Shown: positions 62,387 to 64,000 of the stretch, piece by piece
Layout of the letters: each line of letters opens with the position of its first letter
Numbering within the stretch: position 1 is the stretch's first letter
NCBI GenBank assembly: GCA_023251875.1
Contig: JAHEXY010000006.1
Span: 1-64,000 of the forward strand
DNA length: 64,000 nucleotides
Direction: 5' to 3'
From: Bacteroidota bacterium
GTDB taxonomy: Bacteria; Bacteroidota; Bacteroidia; JAHEXY01
The notes under the pieces: generated by a model
Database searches by the model: none
Seen by the model: only the letters and a program-made list of their open reading frames with translations
Told to the model about the DNA's origin: nothing
Position numbers and translations under genes: made by a program

Positions 62387-62986
62387 ATGCCAATACCTGA
62401 AGAAGAAATAATTTTAGGGCTTAAAAATAGCAATCAAAGTGTTTTTGACCACTTATTTCGTGAACAGTATGCTCCTTTATGTCGTTATGCATTAAAAATT
62501 GTTCGCAATAATGATATTGCCGAAGAAATAGTGCAGGATGTATTTGTTTCTATTTGGAATAGAAGAATTGAACTCAATATCGAAACTTCTCTTAATGCCT
62601 ACTTATTAAGTTCAGTAAAATATTCCTGTTATAATCATCTCCGTAAAAAGAATCTCACTATTGTAGATACAGATTTAACCAAAGAAAGTTTTACCGAACA
62701 GTTCATTTCAGATACCAAAGCCGATAGTCAAATAACACAAGAGGAGCTTCAGCAAATAATTCAAAATGGTATTCATGAGCTTCCTGAAAAATGTCAACAA
62801 ATATTTTCGTTAAGTAGAGAGATTGGATTAAGCAACAAGGAAATTGCTACAGAACTTGATATTTCTATTAAAACAGTAGAAAACCAAATGACCATTGCCT
62901 TGCAAAAATTACGTAAGCATGTAATCAAATATTGGGGGGCCTTTATTTTATTCATAAAAATTTTAGAAAGCTTTGGGGGTAAATAA
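62387..62986 (+). CDS. ECF-type RNA polymerase sigma-70 factor
   Basis: The 199-residue protein has sigma region 2 (V-F-D-H-L-F-R-E-Q-Y-A-P-L-C-R-Y-A, then D-I-A-E-E-I-V-Q-D-V-F-V-S-I-W) and region 4 (L-P-E-K-C-Q-Q-I-F-S-L-S-R-E-I-G-L-S-N-K-E-I-A-T-E-L-D-I-S-I-K-T-V-E), matching the Bacteroidota FecI-like group. It is 20 bp upstream of a FecR gene, so it is probably controlled by that anti-sigma factor in a TonB-dependent signalling unit. Confidence 0.95.
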   Translation: MPIPEEEIILGLKNSNQSVFDHLFREQYAPLCRYALKIVRNNDIAEEIVQDVFVSIWNRRIELNIETSLNAYLLSSVKYSCYNHLRKKNLTIVDTDLTKESFTEQFISDTKADSQITQEELQQIIQNGIHELPEKCQQIFSLSREIGLSNKEIATELDISIKTVENQMTIALQKLRKHVIKYWGAFILFIKILESFGGK

Positions 62987-63006
62987 AAATTTATGTTACA
63001 TATATA

Positions 63007-64000
63007 ATGATGGATACTGAATACCTACATCTTTTAATAACAAAATATCTGCAACAATCATGCAGTGCATCTGAGAAAAAAGAGTTAGAGCAATGGCTTT
63101 CACTTTCTCAAGATAATGTTGCGTATTTGAATCAGTTTAAAAAAGTGTGGGAGAATGCCAATTATAATACTGATAATTTTAACCCTGATGTAGAAAATGC
63201 ACTTAAAAAGGTTCATGCTAAAATGAATGCAGAACCTAAAATAATTGCAATCAATAGAAATAATGCAATTCCAACTTGGTTTAAAATAGCTGCTTCTGTT
63301 TTATTGATTATTGGCGTTTCAGCATTTTTATATTTTCAATTTTACTCAATGAATACTTCCATAGAAATGGCTGTGATATCTACCTCTAAAAATGAAACAA
63401 AGGAGATTAGTTTACCTGATGGCAGTAAAGTATGGCTTAATCAATCAAGTTCAATAGAATTTCCTAAAAAATTTGAAACCAATATTCGCTCATTAAAATT
63501 AATTGGTGAGGCCTTTTTTGAAATAGAGAAAAACCCGGCAAAACCATTTATAGTTGAATCAAATGGTTCGTATACGCGGGTATTGGGAACTAGCTTTAAT
63601 ATAAAAGCTTTAGAAAATGATACTATAGTTACAGTTGTTTTAGTAACAGGTAAAGTTAAATTTGGATTGGTAAGCGATACAGCACAATTTGTTTTACTTG
63701 CTCCCGGACATGAAGCTATTTTGAAAAAAGCAAACAATCAGCTCATCACCAATGAAACAGTAGATCCCAATTTTATGGCTTGGAAAACAGGCGTATTTAC
63801 TTTTTCGAATACCTCGTTACAAGATGTAACCAATACTATTTCTCCATATTACCACAAATCTTTTAAAATTAATGTAGATCAAAATAGCAGAATTACTACA
63901 ACCTTTACCCATCAATCTCTTGATGGTGTATTAAAAGAACTTGAATTGGTTCTTAATGTTAAGTGCCAAACTAATGGAGATACTGTTTTTATATCTAGTA
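63007..64000 (+). CDS. FecR-family anti-sigma factor, 3' end beyond the window
   Basis: From ATG at 63007 (or 63010) the frame stays open to the edge, 331 codons. It has a cytosolic N-terminal sigma-binding region (E-Y-L-H-L-L-I-T-K-Y-L), one transmembrane segment at about 98-114, then the periplasmic FecR domain with I-S-L-P-D-G-S-K-V-W-L-N, G-E-A-F-F-E-I and L-G-T-S-F-N-I, and the start of the DUF4974 C-domain. It should carry a surface-receptor signal to the sigma factor just upstream. A SusC/TonB receptor is expected next. Confidence 0.93.
   Translation, partial: MMDTEYLHLLITKYLQQSCSASEKKELEQWLSLSQDNVAYLNQFKKVWENANYNTDNFNPDVENALKKVHAKMNAEPKIIAINRNNAIPTWFKIAASVLLIIGVSAFLYFQFYSMNTSIEMAVISTSKNETKEISLPDGSKVWLNQSSSIEFPKKFETNIRSLKLIGEAFFEIEKNPAKPFIVESNGSYTRVLGTSFNIKALENDTIVTVVLVTGKVKFGLVSDTAQFVLLAPGHEAILKKANNQLITNETVDPNFMAWKTGVFTFSNTSLQDVTNTISPYYHKSFKINVDQNSRITTTFTHQSLDGVLKELELVLNVKCQTNGDTVFISS

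Overview
The window is low-GC DNA from a member of the Bacteroidota. Support comes from type IX secretion (T9SS) C-terminal sorting domains on five proteins, Bacteroidota-type promoters (TAnnTTTG), DUF3276 and DUF4293 genes, a Rho with a long disordered insert, and an ECF sigma/FecR pair at the right end. Genus cannot be read from the sequence.

REGION 1, about 1-19,650: an integron-like gene-cassette array. Eleven imperfect inverted-repeat sites of 134-184 bp (attC-like) separate ten complete coding cassettes (two are identical) and one ORF-less cassette; a twelfth cassette runs off the left edge. All genes are on the minus strand and each cassette ends in its own attC-like site. Every complete cassette begins GTTA plus five variable bases, and those nine bases are the exact reverse complement of the nine bases that open the attC-like site at the other end of the same cassette. 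The rule holds in 11 of 11 complete cassettes, as expected if the recombination site folds on a circular excised cassette. At the right end the array stops at a half-site (18,380-18,400) resembling an attI, with a promoter candidate pointing into the cassettes and a tyrosine recombinase gene (18,486-19,604). That recombinase has the full catalytic set but lacks the long IntI-specific insertion, and it is transcribed in the same direction as the cassettes. I regard this as the main discovery candidate: an integron-like system run by a Xer-like, non-IntI recombinase.

Cassette cargo, from the recombinase outward: a secreted protein of unknown function; a three-gene cassette (small N-terminally hydrophobic protein, PepSY-like secreted protein, COG4705-like membrane protein) with an internal terminator; an unknown gene; an ORF-less cassette; a membrane/TPR protein; an unknown gene; a 6.8-kb defence-type operon (DNA methyltransferase, SF2 helicase, GIY-YIG/T5orf172 protein) resembling Bacillus subtilis yeeABC; a mercury-type operon (ArsR regulator, MerTP fusion, GDCC small protein); a second, identical copy of the TPR cassette; a ClC chloride channel; and two lipoproteins.

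REGION 2, about 19,700-37,560: chromosomal backbone. It holds a GNAT acetyltransferase, a B12-binding radical SAM protein, an MFS transporter, a secreted beta-helix protein, a DUF3276 protein, a broken DUF2442 gene, purC, a TPR membrane protein, a fold-type III PLP enzyme, ribH, rho, DUF4293, a YbgC-like thioesterase, a 5'-nucleotidase split over two genes, a DUF2281 antitoxin-like gene, a secreted protein, DedA and inorganic pyrophosphatase. Small palindromic repeats lie between genes and in places extend into reading frames.

REGION 3, about 37,660-58,640: secreted T9SS cargo, including paralogous beta-helix proteins of 1,116 and 3,169 residues, a BNR/VPS10-like protein and a deacetylase-like protein, plus a remnant of a further sorting domain.

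REGION 4, 59,031-64,000: pyrD, corA, pssA, purS, an ECF sigma factor and the start of its FecR anti-sigma gene.
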